Shown in pieces: positions 56,812-64,000 of a DNA stretch of 64,000 nt. Positions within the stretch are counted from its first letter, which is position 1. The number at the start of each line of letters is the position of its first letter. The stretch comes from Asanoa hainanensis. GTDB taxonomy: Bacteria; Actinomycetota; Actinomycetes; Mycobacteriales; Micromonosporaceae. Under the pieces are notes generated by a model. It was not told the origin of the DNA and ran no database searches. It saw nothing but the letters and a program-made list of their open reading frames with translations. A program made the translations under genes and the position numbers. The stretch covers positions 124,001 through 188,000 of the forward strand of contig NZ_FZPH01000012.1 of assembly GCF_900188485.1 (NCBI RefSeq), written 5' to 3'.

Positions 56812-57803
56812 CGGACTGTCTCCTTCTGTCCACTGGTGACGGACCGATAGGCGGCGTCGACGACGGCGAGGACGTCGCGCCCGACCTGGCCGTCGCTGAG
56901 CGAGGGTGCTCCGGTCCTCAGGCAGTCGAGGAAGTGGCCGAGCATCGCGAGATGCCCGTCGGCGACGAGACCTTCGATGGGCATGGGGTACGACCAGCCT
57001 TTCGTGCCGGTGACCACCTGGAGCGGTTGGCGGTGGAGGTTGTCGACGAGGATCCGGCCGCGGGTGCCGTAGACCTCGAACCGCGAGTCCATCGCGCCGA
57101 CCAGGCTCCAGCTGTCCTCACACTGGCCGATGACACCGTTGGCGAAGCGCAGGGTGAGCACCGCGGTGTCCTCGACGCCGGTGCGTCCGTTGTGGACGAA
57201 GGTGCCGGCTTCGGCGTACACACCGGTGATCGGCGCTCCGGCGAAGAAGCGGCAGAACTCGAGGCTGTGTACGGCCATGTCGAGGATGGCCCCGCCGCCC
57301 GACCGGGCGGGGTCGTAGAACCAGTCGGAGTGCGGCTCACCGATGCCCTCGCAGGCCTTGACCCGAAAGACGTCACCGATGCCGCCGGCGTCGACCACCT
57401 TCTTGGCCTCGTGCAGGGCAGGAATGAACGGCACGTTCTCGGCATAGAACAGCCGGGTGCCGGCCTGTCTTACGGCGGCAAGCATCCGGTCGGCCTCGTC
57501 GAGGTCGCGAGCGAGGGGCTTGATACAGATCGCGTGCTTCCCATGGGAAGCAGCGCTCTCGACCGCGAGCAGGTGCACGTCTGGGGGAGCGACGATGTCG
57601 AGCACGTCGGTGCCGGGATCAGCGGCGGCCTGCGCGATGTCGGTCAGCGCCCGGGCTCCGTAGGGTTCGGCGGCCCGCCGCGCGGACTCCTCGGTGGTAG
57701 CCACCACGCTGGTGATCTTCACGCCGGGAAGCCGAGCAAGCGCGGGCAGATGCATCTCCCGAGCCCAGAACCCCGCGCCGACGACGCTTACGCCGATAGT
57801 CAC
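56808..57803 (-). CDS. Gfo/Idh/MocA-family dehydrogenase (copy 3 of the operon)
   Basis: 331 aa. The cofactor loop is VVGAGFWAREMHLPAL (residues 7-22); the catalytic Lys lies in HAICIKPLA (Ile replaces the usual Glu before Lys) and the His in DMAVHSLEFCRFF. GTG at 57803 overlaps the previous gene (GTGA); the open frame further upstream is its shadow. The gene is translationally coupled on both sides. Confidence 0.88.
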   Translation of the reverse strand: MTIGVSVVGAGFWAREMHLPALARLPGVKITSVVATTEESARRAAEPYGARALTDIAQAAADPGTDVLDIVAPPDVHLLAVESAASHGKHAICIKPLARDLDEADRMLAAVRQAGTRLFYAENVPFIPALHEAKKVVDAGGIGDVFRVKACEGIGEPHSDWFYDPARSGGGAILDMAVHSLEFCRFFAGAPITGVYAEAGTFVHNGRTGVEDTAVLTLRFANGVIGQCEDSWSLVGAMDSRFEVYGTRGRILVDNLHRQPLQVVTGTKGWSYPMPIEGLVADGHLAMLGHFLDCLRTGAPSLSDGQVGRDVLAVVDAAYRSVTSGQKETVR

Positions 57804-58786
57804 GGCTTGACCACCCGGCCCTCGTCCAGGGAGCGTTGGGCGCCGAGGACCAGGGCGAGGGCGTCGCGGGCCTGTTGCGGGGTGGCGGCTTGGGCACCGT
57901 CGACGGTGCCGTTGACGCGGTCGACGAAGTACTGCTGCTCTCCGCGGTAGCCGTAGTCCCACACCAGGTCCGGGAAACCCCAGCCCGTGCCTCCCTTGGC
58001 GAACGTGCGCATCGCCTGCGCCTGGACCAGGTCGACGGTGGCGCTGCCGCCGCTGCCGTACGCCTCCAGGGTGAAGTTGCCGTGTCCGGCCGTCCAGGTG
58101 ACGTACATGCTGGTGACGACGCCGGTCTCGTGGGTGACCGTGACCGTCGCGTTGTCGGGGCTGTGGTGCCGCTTGGCCCCGTCGAGCACGTACGCGCCGC
58201 CGGCTGTGTAGATGCTCTCCGCCGGGCCGAACAGCCACTGCACCAGGTCGCCGAAGTGCACCAGGGTGTCGAGGATGACGCCGCCGCCCTGGGACGGGTC
58301 GTAGAACCAGTCGTTGGTGGGCTCCCAGCCGAAGACGGCGGCGCGCGACGCGATCGGGTCACCCAGGTCGCCGTCGACGATGCGTTGCTTGAGTTGGGGG
58401 AGTGGGGGCGTGAAGCGGAGCATGAAGCCGTGTTGGAGGATGCGGTCCGTGTTCCCCGCCGCTGCCACCACTCGGTCGGCGTCCTCGAGGGTGAGGCTGA
58501 TCGGCTTCTGGCAGAAGACGTGCTTGCCGGCGGCCAGCGCGGCGATGGTCTGGTCGGCGTGTACCGCGTTGGGAGAGGCGAGCAGCACCGCGTCGACATC
58601 GTCGTCGGCCAGGACGGCCTCGAAGTCTTCGCGAGTGTCGAGGCCGTAGTCCTCGGCGTAGCTCTTGGCGGCCGCCTCGACCGGATCGGTGCAGGTGGTG
58701 AGCCGACCGCCCGCGACGTGGCGGTAGGCCTCGGCGTGCACACGGGCGATGCGGCCCGTGCCGACGACGGCGATCCGGACGGTCAT
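57800..58786 (-). CDS. Gfo/Idh/MocA-family dehydrogenase (copy 2 of the operon)
   Basis: 328 aa with the most standard N-terminus of the four (IAVVGTGRIARVHAEAY). Catalytic Lys in HVFCQKPIS, His in DTLVHFGDLVQWL. The segment NDWFYDPSQGGGVILDTL matches the equivalent SDWFYDPARSGGGAILDMA of copy 3, suggesting copies 2 and 3 arose by duplication. Both ends overlap neighbours by 4 bases. Confidence 0.88.
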   Translation of the reverse strand: MTVRIAVVGTGRIARVHAEAYRHVAGGRLTTCTDPVEAAAKSYAEDYGLDTREDFEAVLADDDVDAVLLASPNAVHADQTIAALAAGKHVFCQKPISLTLEDADRVVAAAGNTDRILQHGFMLRFTPPLPQLKQRIVDGDLGDPIASRAAVFGWEPTNDWFYDPSQGGGVILDTLVHFGDLVQWLFGPAESIYTAGGAYVLDGAKRHHSPDNATVTVTHETGVVTSMYVTWTAGHGNFTLEAYGSGGSATVDLVQAQAMRTFAKGGTGWGFPDLVWDYGYRGEQQYFVDRVNGTVDGAQAATPQQARDALALVLGAQRSLDEGRVVKP

Positions 58787-59868
58787 GCCGCTGCCTCCGC
58801 CACGTTCTCGTCGAGCGGCAGCGTCACCCGGGCGCCGGTCTCGGCCGAGCGATACGCGCCCAGGATCATTTCAAGGGCTTTCAGGCCGTCGTACGCGGTC
58901 GGCAGCCCGTCGGGTTCCTCGCCGTTGACCCAGTCGCGGAAGGCGAGGAGCAGGTCGCGGTAGCAGGCCTCGTACCGCTCCTCGCCGACCAGGTCGAGGT
59001 AGCGCCGGCCGGTCCACGGCGGGTCGATTCCCTGGATCTCGGTCTGCGGGCTCTTCTGGTAGTGGAGCTCGATCTCGCCGCGGGTGCCGCTCAGCGAGGC
59101 GTGGTCGGGGGAGGAGAGCGGCCCGAAGTAGTCGGCGGCGTGCCACGTGCTCTCGACCGTCACGATGGCGCCACTGTCCAGTGTGTACGTGGCGATGCCG
59201 TAGTCCTCGACGCCGAGGTCCTTATAGGTCAGTGCGCCGACCTGGCCGGTCACGTTGACCGCGTCGGCGCCGAAGAACCAGCGGAAGAAGTCCGTGAAGT
59301 GCACGCCGTGGTCGAGGAAGCCGCCGCCACCGCCGCGCACGGGGTCCGCGTACCAACCCTGGGTCGTGGTCTTCGGTGAGTCGGTGATCGCGCCGACCGG
59401 GAAGCGGATGCTGTAGAAGCCCGAGACGAGGTCGCCGACCGCGCCGTCGCGCACCGCGTCGAGCACCTGGCGGTAGGCGGGGAGATAGCGCAGCAGGTAC
59501 GCCATCATGACCTTGACCTGCTCGGACGCGTCGACGATGCGGCGGGCGTCGGCCATCGTCGTGGCGATGGGCTTGTCGAGCAGCACGGGCTTGCCGGCTT
59601 CGGCGGCCAGTTCGACGTGGTCGGCGTGGGCGGAGGTGTACGAGGTGACGATCACCGCGTCGACGTCGTCGCGGCGGATGAGGTCGGCGTAGTCGGCGGT
59701 CCAGACGCCGTCGGTGTAGTCGGCGGCGAACTCCTTCGCCAGGTCGGCGCGCTCGTCGGCGACGCCCACCAGCCGCATGCCCGGCAGGCCCTTGCGCAGG
59801 TAGTCGGCGAACGGATAGGCGTGGTAGTGGTTGTGCAGGCCGACGATGCCGATGCCCAGGTCAGACAC
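58783..59868 (-). CDS. Gfo/Idh/MocA-family dehydrogenase (copy 1, first gene of the GH42 operon)
   Basis: 361 aa. The N-terminus has a His-rich variant cofactor loop (IGIVGLHNHYHAYPF), related to the odd loop of copy 4. Catalytic Lys in PVLLDKPIA, His in DHGVHFTDFFRWF; a Gly run (RGGGGGFLD) precedes the latter. GTG at 59868 is the start, with GGGAG eight bases upstream. The promoter region contains LacI-type palindromes at 59896-59924, so the whole eight-gene operon is probably repressed by the divergent LacI protein. Confidence 0.87.
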   Translation of the reverse strand: MSDLGIGIVGLHNHYHAYPFADYLRKGLPGMRLVGVADERADLAKEFAADYTDGVWTADYADLIRRDDVDAVIVTSYTSAHADHVELAAEAGKPVLLDKPIATTMADARRIVDASEQVKVMMAYLLRYLPAYRQVLDAVRDGAVGDLVSGFYSIRFPVGAITDSPKTTTQGWYADPVRGGGGGFLDHGVHFTDFFRWFFGADAVNVTGQVGALTYKDLGVEDYGIATYTLDSGAIVTVESTWHAADYFGPLSSPDHASLSGTRGEIELHYQKSPQTEIQGIDPPWTGRRYLDLVGEERYEACYRDLLLAFRDWVNGEEPDGLPTAYDGLKALEMILGAYRSAETGARVTLPLDENVAEAAA

Positions 59869-59895
59869 AGATGTTCTCCCTTGCCACTGGCAGGT

Positions 59896-59924
59896 ACGCA
59901 ACCGGTTTACGCAACCGGTTGCGT
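59896..59924. promoter_or_regulatory. Tandem LacI-type operators before the GH42 operon
   Basis: A perfect 16-bp palindrome ACGCAACCGGTTGCGT (59909-59924) overlaps an imperfect copy ACGCAACCGGTTTACG (59896-59911). The central CG and the half-site layout are typical of LacI/GalR operators. The copies start 28 bases upstream of the first operon gene. Confidence 0.8.
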
Positions 59925-60005
59925 TATCTTGGGCCTGCGCGTTGGATGGGCACAAGAGGTTACGAGAAGATTTCTGCTACCGACCTGCTACCGTTGCGCC
60001 GCAAC

Positions 60006-60023
60006 AACGCAACCGGTTGCGTT
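60006..60023. promoter_or_regulatory. LacI-type operator before the lacI-family gene
   Basis: AACGCAACCGGTTGCGTT is an 18-bp perfect palindrome, identical in its core to the sites at 59896-59924, and lies 20 bases before the GTG of the LacI-family gene. It suggests autoregulation; about 97 bases between the perfect sites would allow looping. Confidence 0.82.
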
Positions 60024-60043
60024 GACCTTGGGGGTCGAACGGC

Positions 60044-61066
60044 GTGACAGCCGCGAAGAACGACAAGCTGACGATCCGCGACATCGCGGCCCTGGCCGGC
60101 GTCTCGGCCGGCACGGTCTCGAGAGCGATGAACGGCCAGCCCGGCGTCGGTGCCTCGACCCGCGCCCGGATCGCCGAGATCATCGCGGAACACGGCTTCC
60201 GCGTCGACCCGACGGCCCGCCAACTCTCCACCGGCCGCAGCCGCACGCTCGGCGTCCTCTTCCCGCTGCACGCGTCGGAGGTCGTCCTCCATCCCGTGTA
60301 CCCGGCTTTACTCGGCGCTCTCGGTGACGCCGCCGAACGGGCCGGCTATGACCTGCTCCTGCTGACGATGTCGGGCCAGAAGTCGGCGCACGTGCTGGAC
60401 ACGGTCACCCGCCGGCGGGTCGACGGGGTGGTGCTGCCGGCGGCCGGCGCCCGGGACCCGATCATCAAGCAGTTGGTCGCTCTGGGTGCGCCGACGGTGC
60501 TGATCGGCCATCGCAGCACCCTGCCGGGGGTGGGTTGGGTCGACTGCACCCACGACGTGGCCGCGGCAGAGTTGACGCAGCTCATGCTCGACGCCGGGCG
60601 CCGGTCACTGGTGCTGCTCAACGGCCCGACCCACGTCTCGGCCTGCAAGCTACGGTCGGCGGGCTTCTGGTCGGCGATCAAGGCCGCAGGTGACATCAGC
60701 GCCCGGGAGACGTCGGTCCCGTTCGACACAGCGGCCGCGGCCGCCGCCGCCCTCGACCTGCTGCGCGGCGACAACCCGCCGGACGCGATCGTGTGCGCGT
60801 CGGACACCATCGCCGCCGGGGTGCTCGACGCCGCCCGGACGCTCGGGTTGTCGGTGCCGGACGACCTCGCGGTCAGCGGCTTCGACGACCGATCGTTCGC
60901 GGTGCACACGCACCCGGCCCTGACCACGGTACGGATGCCGCTGCACGACACAGGCCACGCGGCGGCCCACATGCTGTTCGCGATGCTCGGCGACGAGCCC
61001 CTGACCTCCCGCCGCATCATCCTGCCGACAGAGGTCGTCATCCGAGACTCGACGCCGCAGCCCTGA
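60044..61066 (+). CDS. LacI-family transcriptional repressor
   Basis: 340-aa sugar-responsive repressor. The helix-turn-helix is at residues 9-55 (TIRDIAALAGVSAGTVSRAMNG). The periplasmic-binding-protein-like sensor domain follows from about 66 (RTLGVLFPLHAS) to the end, with the family's closing segment SGFDDRSFAVHTHPALTTVRMP. GTG at 60044 follows a G-rich stretch (GGGGG). It is divergent from the eight-gene glycoside operon, with three operator-like palindromes between; the inducer is probably the imported sugar or its intracellular product. Confidence 0.92.
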   Translation: MTAAKNDKLTIRDIAALAGVSAGTVSRAMNGQPGVGASTRARIAEIIAEHGFRVDPTARQLSTGRSRTLGVLFPLHASEVVLHPVYPALLGALGDAAERAGYDLLLLTMSGQKSAHVLDTVTRRRVDGVVLPAAGARDPIIKQLVALGAPTVLIGHRSTLPGVGWVDCTHDVAAAELTQLMLDAGRRSLVLLNGPTHVSACKLRSAGFWSAIKAAGDISARETSVPFDTAAAAAAALDLLRGDNPPDAIVCASDTIAAGVLDAARTLGLSVPDDLAVSGFDDRSFAVHTHPALTTVRMPLHDTGHAAAHMLFAMLGDEPLTSRRIILPTEVVIRDSTPQP

Positions 61067-61189
61067 CCGTACCCCGGTGTCTTGCTGGGCTTGGAGGTTG
61101 TGCTCCGCCGTTTCGGACCATGTGCGGCCAAAGTAGAACGACGCCTGTCGCTTCCTGGTGGCATCATGTGCCTGTGGTTGGGCGGTGAT

Positions 61190-63436
61190 GTGACGGAGAT
61201 CGGCGCGGTCGTGCGCCAGCATCGGCGCAGGCTCGGGCTGAGCCAGCAGGAGCTGGCGGACCAGAGCGGCCTCACCGTCCGCGGCCTGCGCAAGATCGAA
61301 TCAGGTCGCAGCGGCGTGCCCAGGCCCATCACGGTGCGGCTGCTCGCCGACGCCTTCGGTCTCACCGGGGCCGACCGCGAAGAGTTCCTGGCGGCCGTAC
61401 ACGCGCCACCGCCGAAACCGAAACCAAAAGCGCCCGCCCAGCTGCCCGCCGACCTCGCCTTCACCGGGCGGGCGGCCGCACTGCGCCAACTCGACACCTT
61501 CCTCGACGACACCGGCCGCGGTGGCGCGGTGGGCGTCGCGGTGGTGTCCGGCACCGCAGGCGTGGGCAAGACCAGCCTCGCCGTGCACTGGGCGCACCGC
61601 GTCGCGGGCCGGTTCCCCGACGGCCAGCTCTACGTCAACCTGCGCGGCTTCGACGTCTCCGGCTCCGTGACGAACCCGGCCGACGCGCTCCGTGGTTTCC
61701 TCGACGCCCTGCGCGTGCAACCAGACCGGGTTCCCGAGGGCTTGAGCGAGCAATCGGCCCTGTTCCGCAGCGTCCTGGCCGGCAAGCGGGTCCTGATCGT
61801 GTTGGACAATGCCCGCGACGCCGAGCAGGTGCGGCCGTTGCTGCCCGGCACCGCCGGCTGCGTCGTCGTCGTGACCAGCCGCCGCCAGCTCACCAGCCTG
61901 GTCGCGGTGGAGGGCGCCCGGCCGCTCGAGCTCGACACGCTGCCCGCCGACGAGGCCAGACTGCTGCTGGCCAGCCGGCTTGGCGCCGACCGGATCAGCG
62001 CCGAGCCCGGGCCGGTCGACGACCTCGTCCAGCGCTGCGCCGGCCTGCCGCTCGCGCTGGTGGTGGTCGCCGCCCGGGCCGCCGTCGGCCCGCGGCCCTC
62101 GCTCGCCGCGCTGGCCGATGCCCTGCGCGATAGCCGGGACGCCCTCGACACGCTCGACGGCGGCGACGACGCGACCAACATCCGCGCCCTGTTCTCCTGC
62201 TCGTACGACGCCTTGAGCGAGCCCGCAGCCCGGTTGTTCCGGTCGCTCGGCCTGCACCCCGGCCCCGACGTCGGCGCCGAGGCGGCGGCGAGCATGGCCG
62301 GTCGGCCGCTCGCGGAGGTGCGGGGCCTGCTGGTCGAGCTGTCCCGCGCCCATCTCATCACCGAGCACGTCGCCGGCCGCTACAGCTTCCACGACCTGCT
62401 CCGCGGGTACGCCACCGAGCGGGCACACGCCGAAGACGACGACGCGCGCCGGCGGGAGGGCGCGCATCGGGTCCTCGACCACTACGTGCACACGGCGCGG
62501 GCCGCGGCCATGCTGATCAACCCGGGTCGCGACCCGATCACCATCCCGGCGCCGCTCCCCGGTGTGGTCGCCGAGCCGCTCGGGAAGCGGCAGGACGCGC
62601 TCACCTGGTTCGACAGCGAGAGCAGGGTGCTGGTCACGGCAACGACCCACGCCGCAGACACCGGTTTCGAGCGCCACGCTTGGCAGCTCGCCTGGGCCAC
62701 GGCCGACTACTTCGAGAACCGCGGGCAGTGGCGTGACTGGGAGGTCACGCTGGAGACGGCGCTCGACTGCGCCACCACACTCGGCGACGCGTCCGCGCAG
62801 GCGTTCGCGCACCGCTTCCTGGCCCGCCTGGCGGCACAGCGACGCAGGTACGACGACGCCGTCGAGCACTGCCACCGCGCGCTGGACGGCTACCGGTCCG
62901 TCGACGACATCGCCGGCCTGGCCCACGCCAACTTCCTGCTCGGGTGGATCTCCGACCTGCGGGGCCAGGACGACGACGCCCAGCGGTACGTGGAAACCGC
63001 GCTCGCCCTCGCCCGTGAGTGCGGACACCGCATCCTGCAGGCCGTCGCCCTCAACGCCATCGGCTGGCTCCACGCCCAGCGGGGCGACCTGGCGACCGCG
63101 CTGGAGAGCTGCCAGGGCGCGCTCGCGGTCCAGGAGGAGATCGGCGACCAGGCGGGCGCCGCTGCGACCCTCGACAGCATCGGCTACATCTGTCACAGTC
63201 TGTCGCGCTACCCGGAGGCCATCGAGCATTTCCACCGATCCCTCGACGTGTACGAGGGCCTCGGCGACCGCTACGTGGAAACGATCGTGTTGACGCACCT
63301 GGGCGACACCCACCAGGCGGCCGGCAACACCGACGCGGCCCACGGCGCGTGGCGACGGGCGCTCGCGACACTCGAGGAGATCGACCACCCGGACGCGGCC
63401 GACGTCCGGGCGCGGCTAGACGGCCCGGCGGGCTGA
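61190..63436 (+). CDS. XRE / NB-ARC / TPR regulatory protein
   Basis: 748-aa STAND-type regulator. An XRE helix-turn-helix lies at about residues 3-60 (VVRQHRRRLGLSQQELADQSG). A Pro/Lys linker leads to the NB-ARC ATPase with P-loop GTAGVGKTSLA near 122-132, Walker B-like VLIVLDNA, and GLPLAL. The C-terminal 250 residues are TPR repeats (RYDDAVEHCHRALDGYRSV, AVALNAIGWLHAQRGDLATA, RYPEAIEHFHRSLDVYEGL). Such proteins are ATP-gated regulators of secondary metabolism or development. I place the start at GTG 61190; an ATG at 61166 would add eight residues. It appears monocistronic. Confidence 0.85.
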   Translation: MTEIGAVVRQHRRRLGLSQQELADQSGLTVRGLRKIESGRSGVPRPITVRLLADAFGLTGADREEFLAAVHAPPPKPKPKAPAQLPADLAFTGRAAALRQLDTFLDDTGRGGAVGVAVVSGTAGVGKTSLAVHWAHRVAGRFPDGQLYVNLRGFDVSGSVTNPADALRGFLDALRVQPDRVPEGLSEQSALFRSVLAGKRVLIVLDNARDAEQVRPLLPGTAGCVVVVTSRRQLTSLVAVEGARPLELDTLPADEARLLLASRLGADRISAEPGPVDDLVQRCAGLPLALVVVAARAAVGPRPSLAALADALRDSRDALDTLDGGDDATNIRALFSCSYDALSEPAARLFRSLGLHPGPDVGAEAAASMAGRPLAEVRGLLVELSRAHLITEHVAGRYSFHDLLRGYATERAHAEDDDARRREGAHRVLDHYVHTARAAAMLINPGRDPITIPAPLPGVVAEPLGKRQDALTWFDSESRVLVTATTHAADTGFERHAWQLAWATADYFENRGQWRDWEVTLETALDCATTLGDASAQAFAHRFLARLAAQRRRYDDAVEHCHRALDGYRSVDDIAGLAHANFLLGWISDLRGQDDDAQRYVETALALARECGHRILQAVALNAIGWLHAQRGDLATALESCQGALAVQEEIGDQAGAAATLDSIGYICHSLSRYPEAIEHFHRSLDVYEGLGDRYVETIVLTHLGDTHQAAGNTDAAHGAWRRALATLEEIDHPDAADVRARLDGPAG

Positions 63437-63490
63437 CCCGAAGTTCCGGTCTAGTTCCTGTTCCGGCCCTCGCGGCGGCAGCTCGCATTT

Positions 63491-63661
63491 GTGACCCTGA
63501 TTGCACGGTCGCCGAGCGAGCGACGAACGGGGGAGGGCTCGACGAGAGCTCGGTCGCTGCTCGCCGCGGCTGCGGTGTCGGTCGTCATGGCCAGCGCTCC
63601 GGTGGCCATGACACCGGCGCCGGTTAGCGCCGGGCCAGGCCCGGTCCAAGGTGGACGGTAA
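63491..63661 (+). CDS. Possible 56-aa secreted peptide or signal-peptide relic
   Basis: An open frame from GTG 63491 to the TAA at 63659-63661 encodes a basic N-terminus (IARSPSERRTGEGSTRARS), a hydrophobic core (LLAAAAVSVVMASAPVAM) and a short Pro/Gly-rich tail. This looks like a Sec signal peptide with almost no mature protein. It could be a tiny secreted peptide, or the remnant of a lost secreted protein. The ribosome binding site is weak. It lies in the 267-base gap between the NB-ARC gene and the signal peptidase, which holds nothing else I can identify. Confidence 0.25.
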   Translation: MTLIARSPSERRTGEGSTRARSLLAAAAVSVVMASAPVAMTPAPVSAGPGPVQGGR

Positions 63662-63703
63662 ACCGGGCCCACGCGCGGCCGGGCGATCTGACAACATCCC
63701 TCG

Positions 63704-64000
63704 GATGAAGAGGCTGCTGTCGCTGTTGGTCGTTGGCACGGTGATCGGAACGAGCGGATGCGGCGACGCCGCGACGGCGGTGTCGGCCCAGCCCGAGCAG
63801 TTCACCCAGGGCGGCGTCAGCATGGAGCCGACGGTCAAGTCCGGACAGGTCATCACCGCACGCCCGGTCGACGACGGCTACCGCCCAGCGCACGGCGACA
63901 TCGTGCTGTTCCGCCCGAGCGGCGGCAAATGGGGTGACCGCGACACGACGTTCCTCAAGCGGGTCGTGGCGGTCGGCGGCGAGACCGTTGCCTGCTGCGA
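63704..64000 (+). CDS. Signal peptidase I-like protein with lipoprotein-type N-terminus (partial)
   Basis: First 99 codons of a gene that runs off the right edge. The S26 peptidase motifs are visible: catalytic Ser in GGVSMEPTVKSGQ and catalytic Lys in FLKRVVAVGGETV, with HGDIVLFRP between. Instead of the usual transmembrane anchor it has a short signal with a lipobox-like TSGC (Cys19), so it may be a lipoprotein. Leader-peptide cleavage of exported proteins is the family role; a special substrate is possible. No strong ribosome binding site precedes the ATG at 63704. Confidence 0.75.

Overview
The window is about 70% GC with strong GC3 bias, many GTG starts and many 4-base ATGA/GTGA gene overlaps. 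Content is that of a soil actinomycete: sugar ABC importers without their own ATPase, F420-type LLM oxidoreductase, LAL and XRE/NB-ARC regulators, fibronectin-III-bearing secreted enzymes. A member of the Micromonosporaceae or a close relative is my inference, not something the sequence proves. I found no rRNA, tRNA, CRISPR array, transposase or phage gene. No gap between genes exceeds 300 bases.

Layout. (1) 1-12346 looks like one carbohydrate locus. A leftward ABC importer (two permeases, a lipoprotein binding protein, and the first codons of a further gene) faces three rightward paralogous secreted DUF4874/DUF4832-type proteins, two of which carry two FN3 domains and a C-terminal sugar-binding-like domain. 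A cytoplasmic GH4 glycosidase and an amidohydrolase-2 protein follow. (2) 12394-19915 holds a small membrane protein, a NarL-type two-component system, a SnoaL/DsbA-like pair, a secreted GH43 arabinanase, a VanW-type peptidoglycan-binding membrane protein and a secreted HAF-repeat protein. (3) 20057-24093 is a coupled four-gene redox operon: GlcF-like Fe-S protein, GlcD-like flavoprotein, an 83-aa unknown and an LLM oxidoreductase. (4) 24160-26640 is an OmpR-type two-component system plus a PepSY protein; identical TTCAG-N6-TTCAG sites precede the regulator and the PepSY gene. (5) 26715-31273 has an EamA-like transporter, a TetR gene flanked by two near-identical 16-bp palindromes, its likely target operon, and msrB-msrA.

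(6) 31397-40067 carries a LAL regulator, an SDR-DUF427-SDR-hydrolase operon whose two SDRs lack the YxxxK motif, a PLP decarboxylase and an agmatinase-family enzyme. (7) 40164-44271 is pstSCAB, with a 54-bp tandem repeat (three copies) inserted exactly at the pstC/pstA junction. (8) 44272-49700 is a seven-gene leftward operon headed by a TetR gene (aldo/keto reductase, patatin, GT1 glycosyltransferase, membrane protein, hydrolase, DUF417). (9) 49858-50627 is a HigBA-type toxin-antitoxin pair of visibly lower GC. (10) 50635-61066 is an eight-gene leftward glycoside operon (four Gfo/Idh/MocA dehydrogenases, ABC importer, GH42) with a divergent LacI regulator and three operator-like palindromes between them. 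(11) 61190-64000 has an XRE/NB-ARC/TPR regulator, a possible tiny secreted peptide and the start of a lipoprotein-like signal peptidase I.

The best candidate for something undescribed is region 1. Secreted proteins of unknown function, tripled and armed with binding modules, sit beside an importer and an intracellular GH4, which suggests a polysaccharide or glycoside degradation system whose secreted step belongs to no assigned enzyme family that I recognise. The next are the pstC/pstA repeat and the four-dehydrogenase GH42 operon.
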